Origin: Candidatus Altimarinota bacterium
GTDB taxonomy: Bacteria > Patescibacteriota > Gracilibacteria > CAIRYL01 > GCA-016699755
DNA length: 45,827 nt
Reading direction: 5' to 3'
NCBI GenBank assembly: GCA_025210675.1
Contig: JAOARU010000016.1
Coordinates: forward strand, 1 to 45,827
Part shown: piece after piece, positions 1-7,351 of the stretch
Numbering within the stretch: position 1 is the first letter of the stretch
Layout: the number at the start of each line of letters is the position of its first letter
Translations under genes and position numbers: made by a program
Notes under the pieces: generated by a model
Databases searched by the model: none
What the model was told of the DNA's origin: nothing
Seen by the model: the letters and a program-made list of their open reading frames with translations, nothing else

Positions 1-250
1 GTGTTACAACAGTTGCTCCAGTAAAATTTTTACCAACAATTGCAGTAACAGCAGTTGATACATTATTTATAGCGGTGGTAGGATCAAAATTATCAACAAT
101 AGGTTTTGTACCAAGCACAGTAGCTGTCACATCAGCCTGTTTTACAGAAGTCGCTCCGCTTACTATTTGTACAGTAAAAGCCAACAAAGAGAGAGTCATA
201 AAGACATAAAAAGCCCTTTCAAACACCCCTCTTGCTTTTAGATTTTTCAT
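1..250 (-). CDS. Secreted protein with IPT/TIG-like start, partial (3' end outside window)
   Basis: An open frame starts at ATG 250 and runs off the left edge without a stop (83 codons visible). The N-terminus begins MKNLKARGVF, followed by a hydrophobic segment (about residues 13-30, AFYVFMTLSLLAFTVQIVSG) that looks like a signal peptide or anchor. The next ~50 residues are Thr/Val/Ala-rich and contain VTAIVGKNFTGATVV, which resembles the GxNF-TGAT strand of IPT/TIG immunoglobulin-like domains. It lies 31 nt downstream of the DUF916-like gene on the same strand, so it is probably the third gene of a surface-protein cluster. Function is unknown. The IPT/TIG assignment rests on one short motif and is tentative. 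Confidence 0.6.
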   Translation of the reverse strand, partial: MKNLKARGVFERAFYVFMTLSLLAFTVQIVSGATSVKQADVTATVLGTKPIVDNFDPTTAINNVSTAVTAIVGKNFTGATVVT

Positions 251-281
251 GGAATTTTCTAAAGGATTTAAGTATATCAAG

Positions 282-1424
282 CTACTGTTTTTTGTCAATT
301 TTTTTATTATCTTCTTCTTCAAACATCTTTCTAAATTTCTTTTCAAGACGTTTTTTATTCCATTTGTTATACTGAATCAGTCCAAATATTAGAGCTATAA
401 AAATAATTATACCAAGAACAATCTCTTTCCAAGGCACAATCCAAAAACCAATTTCTTTTACAATAGTTTCCTTTTTTGTGCCATAATCAAGAGTCAATGT
501 AGCTTCATAATGCCCAAAGGAAAACCTCTTCCAGCGAACCTCCTTGCTACCATCTTCATTTTTGTACCAAAAAGCCTGCCCCTGAAACTTAGTATCAAAA
601 CGTCTAAAAGAATCAGCCAAAATATTGCCCTCTGATCCATTTACAGGAATATAGTCAACTATTTCACGAGAAACAGGTACTCCATTTTTTAATTCTACTT
701 TTACACCAATATCTTCAACTGGTTTACCAAAATTTTTAATCTCAATTTTACCTTTTGGCTTCAAATGAACATTACCCGTATTGTGAAATCTAACCGCAAA
801 ATCAACAGGTAAATTCTCAAAAAATGATTTTTTATTTAAATTTTCAACATCTACTAATTTATCAGACTCTTTTGAATAAGTCTCAAAATCAGACAAACTC
901 CCCTCTTCTTTAATTTCTCCGGATACCCTAACAAGCACAAGTGAGCCAATACGCTCAATAGTAGCAACCTGTGCATCATCAGTATTTGCAGGAGGAGAGA
1001 AAAATACAACTCCATAATGCCCACCTGGCTCAGCATCAGTCGGAACAGTAATTGTAAAAAATATTTCGACCTTCTCACCAGCCTTAATCACTGTTTTCTT
1101 GCCTCCATTGACCTCGATCCAACTGGCAATAGAAAAAGCACTACTAGAATCGCTCACAAACTCAGGTTGACCCGTCTCACTACCAGCAATAAAATCCTGA
1201 GCTGTAGATGTTAATTCTATATCTTCTGTGCCTGAATTTCTGATTCTTATTATTTCCTTGATTGTATCGCCAGGATTCGCTTCAAATTCAAACTTTGGCG
1301 GAGAAAGTATGATATTTGCAGCGCTAGCAGTATTTACAAAAAACAAAGCAAAGCTCAATGATAATGCCATTAAAGCCCCTTTGAAAAACTTTCTGTACAT
1401 ATTATAAAAAAAACTAGGATTCAT
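282..1424 (-). CDS. DUF916-like membrane-anchored surface protein (WxL-interacting-like)
   Basis: 380 residues. Residues ~1-35 are a signal peptide ending in ASA-A. The mature start, ILSPPKFEFEANPGDT, followed by a rule of 'IRNSGTEDIEL', 'PTDAEPGGHYGVVFFSP' and 'VLVRVSGEIKEEG', matches the layout of DUF916 / WxL-interacting-protein N-terminal domains: a conserved Pro/Gly-rich beta domain followed by a second beta domain. Near the C-terminus a single transmembrane helix (EIVLGIIIFIALIFGLIQY, ~residues 332-352) is followed by a Lys/Arg-rich cytoplasmic tail. In Firmicutes such proteins are co-encoded with WxL surface proteins and bind peptidoglycan. Here the neighbour upstream on the same strand is a beta-rich secreted protein, which suggests a comparable pair. 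An A-rich sequence without SD precedes the ATG. The role is inferred. Confidence 0.7.
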   Translation of the reverse strand: MNPSFFYNMYRKFFKGALMALSLSFALFFVNTASAANIILSPPKFEFEANPGDTIKEIIRIRNSGTEDIELTSTAQDFIAGSETGQPEFVSDSSSAFSIASWIEVNGGKKTVIKAGEKVEIFFTITVPTDAEPGGHYGVVFFSPPANTDDAQVATIERIGSLVLVRVSGEIKEEGSLSDFETYSKESDKLVDVENLNKKSFFENLPVDFAVRFHNTGNVHLKPKGKIEIKNFGKPVEDIGVKVELKNGVPVSREIVDYIPVNGSEGNILADSFRRFDTKFQGQAFWYKNEDGSKEVRWKRFSFGHYEATLTLDYGTKKETIVKEIGFWIVPWKEIVLGIIIFIALIFGLIQYNKWNKKRLEKKFRKMFEEEDNKKIDKKQ

Positions 1425-1482
1425 TTTAACTTTATTTTTAGGAAAAAATCAACCAAAAAGAATAAATATTAATTCAATACAC

Positions 1483-1516
1483 AAAAAAAAGAGAGCGGAA
1501 TTGCCGCTCTCTTTTT
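1483..1516 (-). terminator. Intrinsic terminator of the beta-rich surface protein gene
   Basis: A perfect 8-bp GC-rich stem (1491-1498 GAGAGCGG with 1504-1511 CCGCTCTC, loop AATTG) is flanked by a run of A on the left and T on the right. Read on the minus strand it is followed by eight T, 27 nt after the stop codon of the gene ending at 1543. It probably attenuates rather than fully isolates transcription into the DUF916-like gene. Confidence 0.85.
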
Positions 1517-1542
1517 AATTATCTAAGATTAAACAAGAATTC

Positions 1543-2403
1543 TTAGAATGTAGCTGTAGCTGTAAATGTTAATGTATCTGTGTATGAATCAGCTGTTGTA
1601 TCAGCAGCAATTTGTGTACCAATAGTCACACTTTGTGTTGCGCTTGATGGAGATGATGTAGATACAACATCTTGAGTAGAAGACATTTGTGCTCCTGCAG
1701 CATCACCAATTGTATCTGTTCCGGTATTAAATGCAACAGCGCCTACTGCACCAGCTGTTGACACCTTGTAGTAATCAGTAGCTGTTGTAGCTACTGCTCC
1801 CCCATTAATGTCATTAGTACCGATTTCTTCAGTTTGGTTTGTACCAACTAGGCCAGCAGAAGCCATGGCAACTGTCATACCTGAAGCTGCATTTGTTCCG
1901 TAGTTAAGAGTTACGTCATCTTCAGAAAATGTACCTGGAACAAGTGTTCCAAAAGCGATAGCTGTGTTTCCGTCTGTACCATTAGCGATACTAAATGAAA
2001 GTGTTGGTTCAACATACGCTGTAACAGCAACTTGGTTAGCATTGCTTACTACAAATACTGAAGCATTATAATCACCACCAACTGTTGTAAAACTAAGTGT
2101 GTATACATCAGCAGCAAGACCATTAAGACCTGGATTTTTTGTAATAACAAATGAACCATCTGCTTCTACAGCCTCTGTTGAATTACCTGATTCAATCTCA
2201 TTTCCTGATGAATCTTTAACTTTCCATGATGAGATATTGTCAACTGAATAGTCTTTACCAGTATCTGTTACTGTAAGAGTTCCTGCAACATCATCATGAG
2301 TGATGCCTTCGATAGCGATACCTGCTGCATTCACTGTGCCTACTGTCACCATCATAAAAGCCGCAGTCACCACTACTGAAAGTAGTTTTTTGATTGATTT
2401 CAT
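1543..2403 (-). CDS. Secreted beta-rich surface protein, candidate major surface/S-layer-like protein
   Basis: 286 residues: an N-terminal signal peptide (MKSIKKLL...VGTVNAA, cut near residue 26) followed by Thr/Ala/Gly/Ser/Val-rich sequence with no cysteine and very few Lys/Arg. Residues ~125-286 contain VTAYVEPTLSFSI, IAFGTLVPGTFS and a terminal strand DSYTDTLTFTATATF. This arrangement recurs in secreted proteins of Patescibacteria as far as I recall, and it resembles the closing strand of WxL-type domains, but no WxL motif is present. Base composition is less AT-rich and codon use is more uniform than in the neighbours, and the gene has a consensus promoter, a long leader and its own terminator, as expected for an abundant protein. 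There is no anchor or SLH domain, so attachment may depend on the DUF916-like partner. Function is inferred from context. Confidence 0.75.
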   Translation of the reverse strand: MKSIKKLLSVVVTAAFMMVTVGTVNAAGIAIEGITHDDVAGTLTVTDTGKDYSVDNISSWKVKDSSGNEIESGNSTEAVEADGSFVITKNPGLNGLAADVYTLSFTTVGGDYNASVFVVSNANQVAVTAYVEPTLSFSIANGTDGNTAIAFGTLVPGTFSEDDVTLNYGTNAASGMTVAMASAGLVGTNQTEEIGTNDINGGAVATTATDYYKVSTAGAVGAVAFNTGTDTIGDAAGAQMSSTQDVVSTSSPSSATQSVTIGTQIAADTTADSYTDTLTFTATATF

Positions 2404-2617
2404 AAATTTAGAAAAAAGTTAAAAATTAAACGATATTTAAACGGGTAAACCCCGAATTGAAAAGATTTGATAGAAAATCTTAAAATATTTCCTGTACCTA
2501 AAGATTACATTGTATATTCAAGGCATGATTAGAATTTCCTAGAAGACTATTAATATAAGACTCTTAGTCATTTTTCACCTCTCGAATTATTGCCCTCGTT
2601 TTCAAAGTCCAGAAAGG
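2404..2617 (-). promoter_or_regulatory. Long 5' leader of the surface-protein gene
   Basis: The predicted transcription start (near 2617) leaves about 214 nt before the ATG at 2403, whereas most other promoters found here leave 10-20 nt. The leader can form a 7-bp hairpin (2462-2468 with 2475-2481, loop GATAGA) and a small GC hairpin (2441-2444 with 2450-2453), and contains a short reading frame with a good SD. It matches no riboswitch class I recognise. A stabilising or translation-controlling leader is plausible but unproven. Confidence 0.45.
2539..2571 (-). CDS. Possible 10-codon leader peptide (MTKSLILIVF)
   Basis: ATG at 2571 to TAG at 2539-2541 encodes MTKSLILIVF. It is preceded at 2575-2583 by GAGAGGTGA, a close match to the canonical anti-16S pairing sequence at normal spacing. 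Nearly all annotated genes in this window lack such a sequence. It lies wholly inside the leader of the surface-protein gene. A frame this short can arise by chance, so this is a candidate only. Confidence 0.3.
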   Translation of the reverse strand: MTKSLILIVF

Positions 2618-2623
2618 ATAGAA

Positions 2624-2652
2624 ACTGTAATAAAATAAACAAGGCTTGTCAA
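2624..2652 (-). promoter_or_regulatory. Sigma70-like promoter of the surface-protein gene
   Basis: Minus strand: perfect TTGACA (2647-2652), 17-bp spacer, TACAGT (2624-2629, 4/6 match to TATAAT). The start would be near 2617. A 7-bp inverted repeat (2675-2681 ATGGCTT with 2688-2694 AAGCCAT) lies about 22 bp upstream of the -35 and could be an operator. Confidence 0.65.
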
Positions 2653-2760
2653 TGTTTTTTTAATAATTTGCATTATGGCTTATAAACAAGCCATTATTAG
2701 TTTTTTAGGAAAATATTTTTCCAACAAAACAGGCATGATACTTTGTTGAAAAGTCATTTT

Positions 2761-2890
2761 TTGAACAATTTTTTTATGAAAAATGCTTAACAATACTGAA
2801 CACATTTTTTATACAATAAATATAAAAAATACCTTCAATATAAGATATATACTCACTGAACAGATATTAAATATTGAACAATTTTTTTAT
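2761..2890. repeat. 17-bp direct repeat pair and TGAACA motif cluster
   Basis: The 17-mer TTGAACAATTTTTTTAT occurs at 2761-2777 and again, identical, at 2874-2890. Further TGAACA copies sit at 2797-2802 and 2857-2862. The same TTGAACA core recurs at the terminator region upstream of purE (26540-26582). The AT-rich background makes part of the match cheap, but the GAAC core is conserved in all copies. Confidence 0.5.
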
Positions 2891-2912
2891 TCAGGTAACA
2901 AATCACTCAAAA

Positions 2913-2958
2913 TAAAAAAAATAAAAGCCTGCCTGACTGGCAGACTTTTATTTTTTTT
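2913..2958 (-). terminator. Intrinsic terminator of purB
   Basis: The stem is 2923-2933 with 2939-2949 (AAAAGcCTGCC / GGCAGaCTTTT, one mismatch), loop TGACT, flanked by A and T runs on both sides. It begins 13 nt after the purB stop on the minus strand and is followed there by a T-rich tract. Confidence 0.8.
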
Positions 2959-2961
2959 AAA

Positions 2962-4317
2962 TTATCCTAAATATCGATCTACAAGCTCTTCTGAAAGCCC
3001 TATATACTTATCAGGAGTCAAATCTTTTAGTTTAACCTTCTCGTTATTTGGAATTTCCAACGTATCCACAAAAGCATAAAAATCCTCCAAGCTCATTCTC
3101 TTTCCTCTTGTTAAGGATTTTAATTTGTCATAAGGATTTTCAACGCCATATTTACGCATTATAGTTTGCACAGCTTCAGCTAAAACCTCCGGATTATTTG
3201 CCAGATCTTGCTTTACCACCTTCTCATTTAATTCCAATTTTAGTAAGCCTTTTTTGAGTTTTTTAAGCGACAAAAGCATATGCGCAAAAGCAGTTCCTAC
3301 ACTCCTAAATACAGTAGAATCAGAAAGATCTCTTTGAAGCCTAGAAATAGGTAATTTTTGTGAAAAATGTGTAAACAGGCTATTTGCTAGACCAAAATTC
3401 CCCTCGGCATTTTCAAAATCAATAGGGTTAACCTTGTGCGGCATAGTAGAACTACCGACTTCGCCTTTTACTACTTTTTGCTTAAAAAAATTAAAGGAAA
3501 TCATAGTCCACACATCTCTCGCCAAATCAATCATGATTGTATTTGCCAGAGTCATAGTGTTTGAAAGCTCTGCCACAAAATCATGCGATTCAATCTGGGT
3601 GGTTAAAAAATTTTGCTTTAAGTCAAACTCTTCAATAAATTCCCTAGAAAAATCAATCCATTCAATCTCTGGAACTGCCAATTTATGGACTGCAAAATTT
3701 CCTGTCGCTCCTGAAAATTTACCTAAAAACTCCTGATTTTCAAGCCTTGCAATCTGACGATCTAAACGATAAGCAAATACAAGTAACTCCTTTCCGACTG
3801 TGCCCGGAGTAGCGGGTTGACCATGAGTCCTAGAAAGCATTGAAACAGACTTCCAATCCTGAGCCTGTTTTTTTAAAATATCACTAATCTCAATCATCGT
3901 CGGCATCATGACTTCCTCCGTAGCCTTTTTAATCATGATGGCATAAGAGAGGTTGTTAATATCCTCAGAAGTACAAGCAAAGTGAATATACTCTATGCTA
4001 TCTTTTAGACTAGTTTCGCTTAATTTTTCTCTTAAAAAAATCTCCACTGATTTAACGTCATGATTTGTAGTTTTCTCAATCTCCTTGACTCTATCTGAAT
4101 CAGATTCAGAAAAATTATCAAGTAAAGAATTCAAAAAAACAATCTCATTATCAGTAAATTTGCGTAAAGGAAAATTGTCTTTTTTGGACATAAACAAAAG
4201 CCATTTAACCTCTACAAATGTCCTATGGTAGATCAAGGCCTCCTCAGAAAAGTACTTTCCAAGCTCCTTTACATCAGGCGCATTTCTACCATCTATTAAA
4301 GATATTGCATTTTTCAT
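2962..4317 (-). CDS. purB: Adenylosuccinate lyase
   Basis: 451 residues, the length of the E. coli-type enzyme. It cleaves SAICAR to AICAR and adenylosuccinate to AMP, each releasing fumarate. N-terminal SLIDGRNAPDVKEL resembles the 'SPVDGRY' start of E. coli PurB. SRTHGQPATP (~162-171) carries the catalytic His, and the signature loop GSSTMPHKVNPIDFENAEGN (~288-307) contains the mobile catalytic Ser. This loop is the long E. coli variant rather than the SSAMPYKRNP form of Bacillus-type PurB. The gene follows the antiporter gene on the same strand by 22 bp but has its own promoter and a palindrome immediately before the ATG. The only other purine biosynthesis gene in the window is purE, 22 kb away. 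Confidence 0.97.
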   Translation of the reverse strand: MKNAISLIDGRNAPDVKELGKYFSEEALIYHRTFVEVKWLLFMSKKDNFPLRKFTDNEIVFLNSLLDNFSESDSDRVKEIEKTTNHDVKSVEIFLREKLSETSLKDSIEYIHFACTSEDINNLSYAIMIKKATEEVMMPTMIEISDILKKQAQDWKSVSMLSRTHGQPATPGTVGKELLVFAYRLDRQIARLENQEFLGKFSGATGNFAVHKLAVPEIEWIDFSREFIEEFDLKQNFLTTQIESHDFVAELSNTMTLANTIMIDLARDVWTMISFNFFKQKVVKGEVGSSTMPHKVNPIDFENAEGNFGLANSLFTHFSQKLPISRLQRDLSDSTVFRSVGTAFAHMLLSLKKLKKGLLKLELNEKVVKQDLANNPEVLAEAVQTIMRKYGVENPYDKLKSLTRGKRMSLEDFYAFVDTLEIPNNEKVKLKDLTPDKYIGLSEELVDRYLG

Positions 4318-4336
4318 ACCATGTATTATACATGGT
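4318..4336. promoter_or_regulatory. Palindromic operator candidate at the purB start
   Basis: ACCATGTA-TTA-TACATGGT is a perfect 8-bp inverted repeat with a 3-bp centre, directly abutting the purB start codon and covering the TATAAT -10 element. Its symmetry and place suggest a repressor site or a hairpin at the 5' end of the transcript. Confidence 0.5.
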
Positions 4337-4354
4337 TTTTTAGGCTTCTTTCAA
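4325..4354 (-). promoter_or_regulatory. purB promoter, leaderless arrangement
   Basis: Minus strand: TTGAAA (4349-4354), 18-bp spacer, perfect TATAAT (4325-4330). Only 7 nt separate the -10 from the ATG at 4317, so transcription should begin at or next to the start codon. The -35 lies inside the 3' end of the antiporter gene. Confidence 0.6.
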
Positions 4355-5542
4355 GCGATAAAACTCCCCTCTTTTTTTAATTATCAAAATACACCACTTT
4401 AATAAAAGTGGGGTAATTAAATTTAAGAAAAATATTGTCCCAATCAAAGCTGAAAACGCCTCTTTGGACATAAATTCGTTATTCAAAGCCAAAAGAGCCA
4501 CGGCAAAAGCAATCTCTGCCCTACCATTCATTGCTATACCAATAGCAGTCGACTCATAAATAGAAAATTTGCAAAAATACCTTGCCATAATCCCTGCTCC
4601 TATTATTTTTGAAAAAGTAGCCATAAATATCAAAGCAACAAGAAAAGTTACGTCTTTAAAATCATAAAACACAGAAAAATCAAAATGAAATCCCAAACTC
4701 ACAAAAAACAAAGGCCCAAGAAAAGAAAAAGCCACAGAAAAGACTCTATCTTCAATTTTTTGAAAATTCTGCTTATCAGCAATCTGCTCATGAAAAAATA
4801 CTCCAGCAAAAAATGCCCCAAGCATAAAGCTAAGCCCCATCTGCTCAGCAAAAAGACTAAAAAACAAAGCCAATATAATTAAAAATGTAAAAGCCTTTTT
4901 ATTGCGAGATTTAAAAATATGTACAAAATGCGGAAAAATGTAATTTCCAAATAAAATTATCCCCACAAAAAATCCAGCAAGCCTCAAAAGTATCATAAAT
5001 ATACTTATTGCACTAAAGTCGTTTCTGAATAAACTAAATACAATAGTCATCAAAACAAGTGTAAATCCCGCATCAAAAACACTAGTGCCCAATATTATAT
5101 GTATTAACTTGGTTTTTCCAAGTTTTAAATCTTTAAAAATCTTCAGACTCACGACAATAGCCGTGGCACTCATTGATAAGCCTATTACAAGAGCTGACTT
5201 AATAGTAAGCCCAAACAAGATTCCCAGCAAAAAACAAAGTATTAAAGGAACTAGTGCACCTCCAACTGCAATTGGAAAAGCTTTTTTAAAATATTTAAAA
5301 AAATCTTTTGGATCAGTCTTTATACCTGCATGCAACATCAAAAAGAAGATTCCAATTTCAGCCAAAGCATTTATAATCTCATTAGGGGCAAATAAGTTTA
5401 ACATACTAGGTCCAAGTATTACACCAGCTAAAAGCTCACCTAAAATAGTGGGAATACCTAAAAATCTTAATGCTATCGCAGTTGTCCATACCGCACAAAG
5501 CAATATTAACAAAGGATATAAAACTTCGGTTGAATGATTCAT
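4340..5542 (-). CDS. CPA2-family cation/proton antiporter (KefB/NapA-like)
   Basis: 400 residues, almost entirely hydrophobic, with about 11-12 transmembrane segments and no C-terminal TrkA/RCK domain. The first helices carry 'LGIPTILGELLAGVILGPSMLNLF' style sequence (given here as LGIPTILGELLAG and ILGPSMLNLF), characteristic of monovalent cation:proton antiporters-2. 'EIGIFFLMLHAGIKTD' and 'GLSMSATAIVVSLKIF' match the following conserved segments, and 'GTSVFDAGFTLVLM' sits where the ion-binding Asp of the NapA/KefB family is found, with a single Asp. It probably exchanges Na+ or K+ for H+ at the cell membrane, but the ion cannot be read from sequence. It is divergent from yggS across a 54-bp gap. 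Confidence 0.85.
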   Translation of the reverse strand: MNHSTEVLYPLLILLCAVWTTAIALRFLGIPTILGELLAGVILGPSMLNLFAPNEIINALAEIGIFFLMLHAGIKTDPKDFFKYFKKAFPIAVGGALVPLILCFLLGILFGLTIKSALVIGLSMSATAIVVSLKIFKDLKLGKTKLIHIILGTSVFDAGFTLVLMTIVFSLFRNDFSAISIFMILLRLAGFFVGIILFGNYIFPHFVHIFKSRNKKAFTFLIILALFFSLFAEQMGLSFMLGAFFAGVFFHEQIADKQNFQKIEDRVFSVAFSFLGPLFFVSLGFHFDFSVFYDFKDVTFLVALIFMATFSKIIGAGIMARYFCKFSIYESTAIGIAMNGRAEIAFAVALLALNNEFMSKEAFSALIGTIFFLNLITPLLLKWCILIIKKRGEFYRLKEA

Positions 5543-5596
5543 TAAAAATCAAAATTACTTCTATTTTGTACAAAAAAAATATTTTTAGCAAATAAA

Positions 5597-6250
5597 ATGT
5601 CCATCAAAGATAATATTTTACAAATTCAGCAAAATCTAAAAAACTATCCAAATGCTGAACTAATGGCTGTAAGTAAACACAGAAGCCTTGAAGAAATACA
5701 GGAAGTTTTAAAATACGACATAAAAATACTAGGTGAAAATAGAGTCCAAGAAGCAGAACAAAAATTTCCACACCTAAATGCACAAAAACATCTCATAGGG
5801 CATCTTCAAAAAAACAAAATCAAAAAAGCCATAGAAATGTTTGATCAGATAGACTCGGCAGATTCAATGAAACTAATTACAAAAATAGACCAAGAAGCTC
5901 AAAAAAAAGACATCATTTATCCTATTCTCATTCAGATAAACATCTCTAGAGATGAAAATAAATATGGCTTTTTAAGAGAAAATTTCTTGGAAATAATCCC
6001 CGAACTTAAAAAGCTTAAAAATATCAATATAAGAGGACTTATGACCATACCTCGCCACGAAGAAGATCCACAAAAAACTGCAAAGTATTTTCAAGAAATG
6101 CGTATGCTCTACCTGGAAACCAAAAACGAATTAAACCTACAAACACTATCAATGGGTATGAGTCAAGATTATAAAATAGCCCTAGATCACGGAAGTAATC
6201 TAATTAGAGTAGGTAGTTTAATATTTGAACTCATGATACAAAAACCATAA
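5597..6250 (+). CDS. yggS: PLP homeostasis protein, YggS/PROSC family
   Basis: 217 residues, a typical length. It is a single alpha/beta-barrel PLP-binding protein without known enzymatic activity that buffers pyridoxal phosphate and affects amino-acid pools. LMAVSKHRS holds the PLP lysine (K27). 'ILGENRVQEAEQK', 'HLIGHLQKNK', 'GLMTIPRHEEDP' and 'LSMGMSQDYKIALDHGSNLIRVGS' follow in family order, the last with the phosphate-binding Ser/Gly region. The start at 5597 is preceded by an A-rich stretch without SD. It converges with pyk, the stop codons being 9 bp apart with no terminator between. Confidence 0.93.
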   Translation: MSIKDNILQIQQNLKNYPNAELMAVSKHRSLEEIQEVLKYDIKILGENRVQEAEQKFPHLNAQKHLIGHLQKNKIKKAIEMFDQIDSADSMKLITKIDQEAQKKDIIYPILIQINISRDENKYGFLRENFLEIIPELKKLKNINIRGLMTIPRHEEDPQKTAKYFQEMRMLYLETKNELNLQTLSMGMSQDYKIALDHGSNLIRVGSLIFELMIQKP

Positions 6251-6259
6251 ACCTAATAA

Positions 6260-7234
6260 CTACCTCAAAAAACACATCTCTTCTTCTGTATACTCAATTA
6301 TCTTGCGCATAATTGAAACAGCCCTTATAGGATAATTACCCATTGCAGTTTCCTGTGAAAGCATTACAGCATCAGCTTTTTCAAAAACAGCAGTTGCAAT
6401 ATCAGATACCTCTGCTCTAGTTGGACGTGGATTTTTTACCATACTTTCTAGCATTTCAGTTGCAACAACTGCAAATTTATCAAGATGACGAATTTTTCGC
6501 AACATTCTGCGTTGCAATACCGGTAGCTCCTCAAGCTCAGTCTCTATGCCTAAATCCCCTCTTGCTATCATAATCCCAAAAGATTGATCCAAAATAGATA
6601 AAAAATTCTCTACACCTTCGCAATTTTCAATTTTAGCAATAATCTTTGCATGGGGCATGAGATTTTGAGCTTCTATGATATCCTCCTGGGTTCTTGCAAA
6701 GGAAAGTGCTACATGATCAATTCTTTTGTCTCCCTGAAATTTACGCAAATCCTCACGATCTTTCTCAGGAATAGTATTCATATCTACTCTTTCTCCAGGC
6801 AGATTTACATGTCTTCTCGCAGAAATATGCCAATTATCAAGTGATTTTGTTTTTACAATCTTACCATCTATCTCAACAACTTCCACAAAAAGCATACCGC
6901 TATCTATAGCTATCTTGTCACCTTTTTTGATACTTTTTGTGAGATCATAGCTAATTGGAACATATCCTTCTCCAAAAATAATCTCATCTCCCTCTTTAAT
7001 CTCAATCATGCCATCAAAATCACCCAAGCGAATCTCAGGACCCCTGGTATCTATTAATATCTCTGCATTTGGTGCAACCTCACTAATCCTATTAACAACC
7101 TCTTTGTGCCAATCAATATCACCATGAGATAAATTTAAACGAAAAATATCTACCCCTTCATTAAAAAGTGCCTGTATCATCTCTTTAGTTTCTGATTTTG
7201 GTCCGAGAGTGGCTATGATTTTTGTTTTTCTCAT
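6260..7234 (-). CDS. pyk: Pyruvate kinase, catalytic part only (C-terminal domain absent)
   Basis: 324 residues against a usual ~470. It transfers phosphate from phosphoenolpyruvate to ADP. Catalytic motifs are complete: TLGPKSE, FRLNLSHG (R32, N34, S36), TRGPEIR (63-69), KIENCEG (K201, E203), ARGDLGIE (D227), VVATEMLESM (T259) and PTRAEVSDIATAV. The B domain is present between ~70 and 145. MLSQETA replaces the usual MLSGETA. Sequence stops right after the 'YPIRAVSIMRKII' helix, so the C-terminal domain that binds fructose-1,6-bisphosphate or AMP and helps tetramerise is missing. Only 9 bp separate the stop from yggS, so the domain was not simply moved next door. A TATAAT lies at 7272-7277 upstream; no SD is seen. 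Confidence 0.93.
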   Translation of the reverse strand: MRKTKIIATLGPKSETKEMIQALFNEGVDIFRLNLSHGDIDWHKEVVNRISEVAPNAEILIDTRGPEIRLGDFDGMIEIKEGDEIIFGEGYVPISYDLTKSIKKGDKIAIDSGMLFVEVVEIDGKIVKTKSLDNWHISARRHVNLPGERVDMNTIPEKDREDLRKFQGDKRIDHVALSFARTQEDIIEAQNLMPHAKIIAKIENCEGVENFLSILDQSFGIMIARGDLGIETELEELPVLQRRMLRKIRHLDKFAVVATEMLESMVKNPRPTRAEVSDIATAVFEKADAVMLSQETAMGNYPIRAVSIMRKIIEYTEEEMCFLR

Positions 7235-7300
7235 GTTTTTTTAAATTTCATTTTATTTTACAATAAAAATTATTATATAGCAAATTAAAACTTTATTTAA

Positions 7301-7328
7301 TTGATTTTTTATATAAAAAGGGTAAAAT
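7301..7328 (+). promoter_or_regulatory. Promoter of the PAS/degenerate-GGDEF gene
   Basis: TTGATT (7301-7306), 16-bp spacer, TAAAAT (7323-7328). The start would be near 7335, 17 nt before the ATG at 7352. Confidence 0.5.
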
Positions 7329-7351
7329 AACATCCTTTAATTGAATGAAAA

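Larger units (their letters stand above)
2404..2961. other. 558-bp intergenic region between the surface-protein gene and purB
   Basis: This is the only gap above 300 bp. From left to right it holds the long leader and promoter of the surface-protein gene (2404-2652), an inverted repeat (2675-2694), a very AT-rich stretch with four TGAACA motifs (2762, 2797, 2857, 2875), two of them inside a 17-bp direct repeat, and the purB terminator (2913-2958). I see no convincing protein gene in 2700-2910 and no tRNA-like fold. Confidence 0.7.

Noticed and set aside
1543-2403. Outer-membrane beta-barrel signature (C-terminal Phe)
   Set aside because: The final strand fits better with a recurrent Ig-like/WxL-like ending, and no other outer-membrane genes are present.
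2404-2617. Known riboswitch (c-di-GMP, SAM, TPP) in the long leader
   Set aside because: No recognisable conserved core was found; only short hairpins and one small reading frame.
2762-2880. LexA boxes from TGAACA motifs
   Set aside because: Half-sites are not arranged as inverted GAAC...GTTC pairs of the correct spacing, and no SOS gene lies downstream.
2761-2890. CRISPR array
   Set aside because: Only two identical 17-mers with AT-rich flanks, no regular spacing and no cas genes.
2783-3079. Plus-strand open frame of 98 codons
   Set aside because: It runs through a terminator and into the purB coding region on the opposite strand, and shows a low-complexity Asn/Ile/Lys composition.
6240-6270. 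Frameshift explanation for short pyruvate kinase
   Set aside because: The gap to the convergent yggS gene is only 9 bp, leaving no room for a shifted C-terminal domain.
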